DNA of 9,361 nt, taken from Bacillota bacterium. GTDB lineage: Bacteria; Bacillota; Clostridia; Lachnospirales; Cellulosilyticaceae. The stretch lies in the NCBI GenBank assembly GCA_023415525.1, contig JAEZKI010000117.1, positions 1 to 9,361 of the forward strand, read 5' to 3'. Positions 7,833 to 9,361 of this stretch are shown here, piece by piece (within the stretch, counting starts at the first letter, position 1; the number at the start of each line of letters is the position of its first letter). Below the pieces are notes generated by a model. The model saw only the letters and a program-made list of their open reading frames with translations, did not search any database and was not told where the DNA came from. The position numbers were made by a program, and so were the translations under genes.

Positions 7833-7895
7833 AAAAAGAGTGCTTACCTTTCTATTCTTGGCAAAAAAGCCAAGAGTGAAGGAAGCACTCTTTTT
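7833..7895. terminator. Long bidirectional terminator between convergent genes
   Basis: A near-perfect hairpin: the outer arms AAAAAGAGTGCTT and AAGCACTCTTTTT pair fully, CCTT pairs with AAGG, and TCTTGGC pairs with GCCAAGA around an AAAAAA loop; the only interruptions are a bulged A and a small internal loop. It ends in T runs on both strands. It lies 3 nt after the permease stop and about 40 nt before the stop of the convergent sleC-like gene, so it can serve both. The rest of the 7830-7934 gap shows nothing else. Confidence 0.85.
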
Positions 7896-7934
7896 AGTTA
7901 AACAAATGGAGAAGCTTGAGCATAGGAAAAGGCA

Positions 7935-9221
7935 TTAACTAAGTTCACCAATTCGTGTAACGGCTACATAGATTTGAGAGATTTTATACCAAGTATTTCG
8001 ACCTACAATGCCATCTTGAGGAAGATGGAAAATTTGTTGGAAGGTTCTTACAGCTTCTTCCGTACGCTCATCAAAGTTGCCATTTGTAGCTACTTTTGGA
8101 ATAAGAGGATAGTTGTTACTAATACGATTAAGTTGCTCTTGAATGGTACGTACATTAGGACCCGTATCACCTAATCTTAAAGGTGTACCAGGATAGGACT
8201 CAGGAATGCCTTCTACTTCAGGGGCAGTAGGTAATTCAATATCCCCATAGAAATTTCTCAGGATTTGTTCAGCTGTGAAGCCAGCATCTCCTAAATCCTT
8301 ACTTCCCCATTGGGTCATCCAGTTAGGACACTGGGATTGAATGCCATCACAGTATTGGGTAAGGAGTGGCTGAGTAACACCTGGTCTTTTGACATAAGTG
8401 GTAAAGACATCTGCTACAATAGGCACAATCGTATCAAAAATATTCCGACCAAAGAAAAAGGCATGGTCATAAGCTGTAGAATTGGTGATGGTGAAGTTTT
8501 TACCCTGATTACGATACCATTCAGTGAAAACACGGTTAAGGGTAAAGGAAGTAATCGCAATGACATTAGCCCGTATGGTCTCTATAGGCCATGTAGGGTA
8601 GATTTCAGAACTTGCTACATTGGCAATATAGTCTGTAAAAGGAACGGTATAATTAGGGGCACTATTATCAGTAGGTAAACCTGCATGAACGATGACAAAT
8701 TCAGGAACAATGACACGATCAAGGACAATAAAACCACTACCAGGCAAAATGGGCTTAATCGCTAATTCAGGAATTTTAGGAGGATAATTGCCAAAAAGTC
8801 TGGCAGGGCCAATAATAATCTCTTCAAATAGTTGCCTCTTTAAGTAGCGGGCAGGTTCAAGAGCAATGGGTTGAATAGATTGGGTATCAGGGAAGACCTG
8901 GGTACCATTGATGACGGTATCTACATATTCGGGAGAAGTGGTTTCAATGCGATAAGTCGAATAGGGTTGATTCGTATTAAGAGGGTCTAGGCTGTAATCA
9001 AGAGGAGGTGTAATCAGTTCAAGGACTTCAGTTTGACCTACTTCATTAGTAGTAAGCTGAGCATAGATCTTTTCATCTCCATTAGGAGCAATTTCTTTAA
9101 TAGTAACAAGTACGTCAGGAATAGGTGTTCGTGGGCCACTTAATAGGTTATTGGTTGTTTCTACAATAAGAGAGCCTGTGTTTTGACGAGTAAGTAAAGG
9201 GGGATAAGCACCATGAGTCAT
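7935..9221 (-). CDS. sleC: Spore cortex-lytic enzyme precursor (pro-SleC-like), SpoIID-like plus peptidoglycan-binding domain
   Basis: The 428-aa product has the layout and length of clostridial pro-SleC, the cortex hydrolase made as an inactive precursor and cut by Csp proteases at germination; C. perfringens SleC is about 438 aa. Residues 15-122 form a beta-rich, transthyretin/carboxypeptidase-regulatory-like prepeptide (GSLIVETTNN, IPDVLVTIKE). Residues of about 170-325 form the SpoIID-like lytic transglycosylase domain, with NVASSEIYPTWP holding the likely catalytic Glu206, then RVFTEWY, ITNSTAYD and a YCDG...C...WMTQWGS block with Cys291 and Cys298. Residues 347-417 are a PG_binding_1 repeat (LRLGDTGPNVRTIQEQLN, FDERTEEAVRTFQ, DGIVGRNTW). 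No signal peptide is seen. The Csp cut would be expected somewhere around residues 140-170 by analogy; the exact bond cannot be placed. The ATG start is supported by GAAAGGA 7 nt upstream. It is convergent with the ABC operon. A paralogue with a different spore role is possible because spore formers often carry several of these. Confidence 0.85.
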   Translation of the reverse strand: MTHGAYPPLLTRQNTGSLIVETTNNLLSGPRTPIPDVLVTIKEIAPNGDEKIYAQLTTNEVGQTEVLELITPPLDYSLDPLNTNQPYSTYRIETTSPEYVDTVINGTQVFPDTQSIQPIALEPARYLKRQLFEEIIIGPARLFGNYPPKIPELAIKPILPGSGFIVLDRVIVPEFVIVHAGLPTDNSAPNYTVPFTDYIANVASSEIYPTWPIETIRANVIAITSFTLNRVFTEWYRNQGKNFTITNSTAYDHAFFFGRNIFDTIVPIVADVFTTYVKRPGVTQPLLTQYCDGIQSQCPNWMTQWGSKDLGDAGFTAEQILRNFYGDIELPTAPEVEGIPESYPGTPLRLGDTGPNVRTIQEQLNRISNNYPLIPKVATNGNFDERTEEAVRTFQQIFHLPQDGIVGRNTWYKISQIYVAVTRIGELS

Positions 9222-9228
9222 AAGTTTT

Positions 9229-9235
9229 TCCTTTC
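9229..9235 (-). promoter_or_regulatory. Ribosome binding site of the sleC-like gene
   Basis: On the minus strand, GAAAGGA lies 7 nt before the ATG at 9221 and fixes the start. Confidence 0.55.
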
Positions 9236-9277
9236 TTTATTTTATGAAATAATAGGTTATCTATAATATATGAAATA

Positions 9278-9308
9278 AGTGTATGAGATAGAACTCCCAG
9301 AGATATCT
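9278..9308 (-). promoter_or_regulatory. Candidate sigma-E-like sporulation promoter of the sleC-like gene
   Basis: On the minus strand, CATACACT (9278-9285) matches the sigma-E -10 consensus CATACAnT exactly. AGATATCT at 9301-9308 is an approximate match to the -35 element (core ATA), about 15-16 nt away, slightly longer than the usual 13-15. It lies about 57 nt upstream of the start codon. Sigma-E control would fit mother-cell synthesis of a cortex hydrolase precursor. The spacing makes this tentative. Confidence 0.35.
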
Positions 9309-9361
9309 TATAAACAGTTTCAATTTGAAATCATCGGTATGAAAAAGGAAGAACTGCAAGA
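9279..9361 (+). CDS. Possible start of a divergent gene, truncated at the window edge
   Basis: An open frame starts at GTG 9279, directly after an in-frame TAA, and runs off the right edge (27 codons). It reads V-Y-E-I-E-L-P-E-I-S-Y-K-Q-F-Q-F-E-I-I-G-M-K-K-E-E-L-Q, a plausible protein beginning with charged and hydrophobic residues alternating. A TATAAT at 9262-9267 lies just upstream, but there is no clear Shine-Dalgarno site or -35 box, and the start overlaps the candidate sleC promoter. The product is not recognised. It could equally be non-coding. Confidence 0.25.
   Translation, partial: MYEIELPEISYKQFQFEIIGMKKEELQ

Noticed and set aside
8310..8678. 122-codon plus-strand open frame opposite the sleC-like gene
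   Set aside because: It is antisense to the conserved SpoIID-like domain and has no recognisable protein features; likewise 7974-8174.
1..9361. Mobile element, CRISPR array or tRNA
   Set aside because: No transposase or integrase frame, no regularly spaced direct repeats, and no cloverleaf-like segment were seen; the only strong hairpins are the two terminators.

Overview
The window is AT-rich DNA from an anaerobic, endospore-forming Clostridia-type Firmicute. The evidence is two tandem subtilisin-like proteases of the Csp germination family, a complete pro-SleC-type spore cortex-lytic enzyme, strong GGGGG/GGAGG-type ribosome binding sites, and rho-independent terminators. A Lachnospirales relative such as Cellulosilyticum would fit, but genus is inference only.

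Layout. From 3 to 1445 (+) runs the 3' part of a Csp-family S8 protease whose prodomain lies off the left edge. A second, complete Csp-family protease follows 13 nt later (1459-3225, +), and a hairpin terminator (3224-3249) closes that unit. After a ~175-nt spacer with a candidate extended -10 promoter comes a tightly overlapping three-gene operon (3400-7829, +). It encodes a MacB/LolD-type ABC ATPase that probably starts at CTG, a secreted membrane-anchored protein built from repeated Ig-like (CARDB/COG1361-like) domains, and a MacB/FtsX-type permease. A long bidirectional terminator hairpin (7833-7895) separates this operon from the convergent sleC-like gene (7935-9221, -). The last ~140 nt hold the sleC ribosome binding site, a candidate sigma-E-like promoter, and perhaps the start of a divergent gene.

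How the genes may work together. In clostridia such as Clostridium perfringens, Csp proteases cut pro-SleC during germination, and active SleC then degrades the spore cortex. Having two Csp-type proteases and a SleC-type precursor within 9.4 kb suggests a germination neighbourhood with protease and likely substrate nearly side by side. The ABC operon between them has no recognised germination role. Its architecture is ATPase plus permease plus a single-pass Ig-repeat exoprotein in place of the usual HlyD-like membrane-fusion protein, and it is the least explained part of the window. Whether it is linked to sporulation or merely sits between is not decided by the sequence.

No tRNA, rRNA, CRISPR array, insertion sequence or phage gene was seen.
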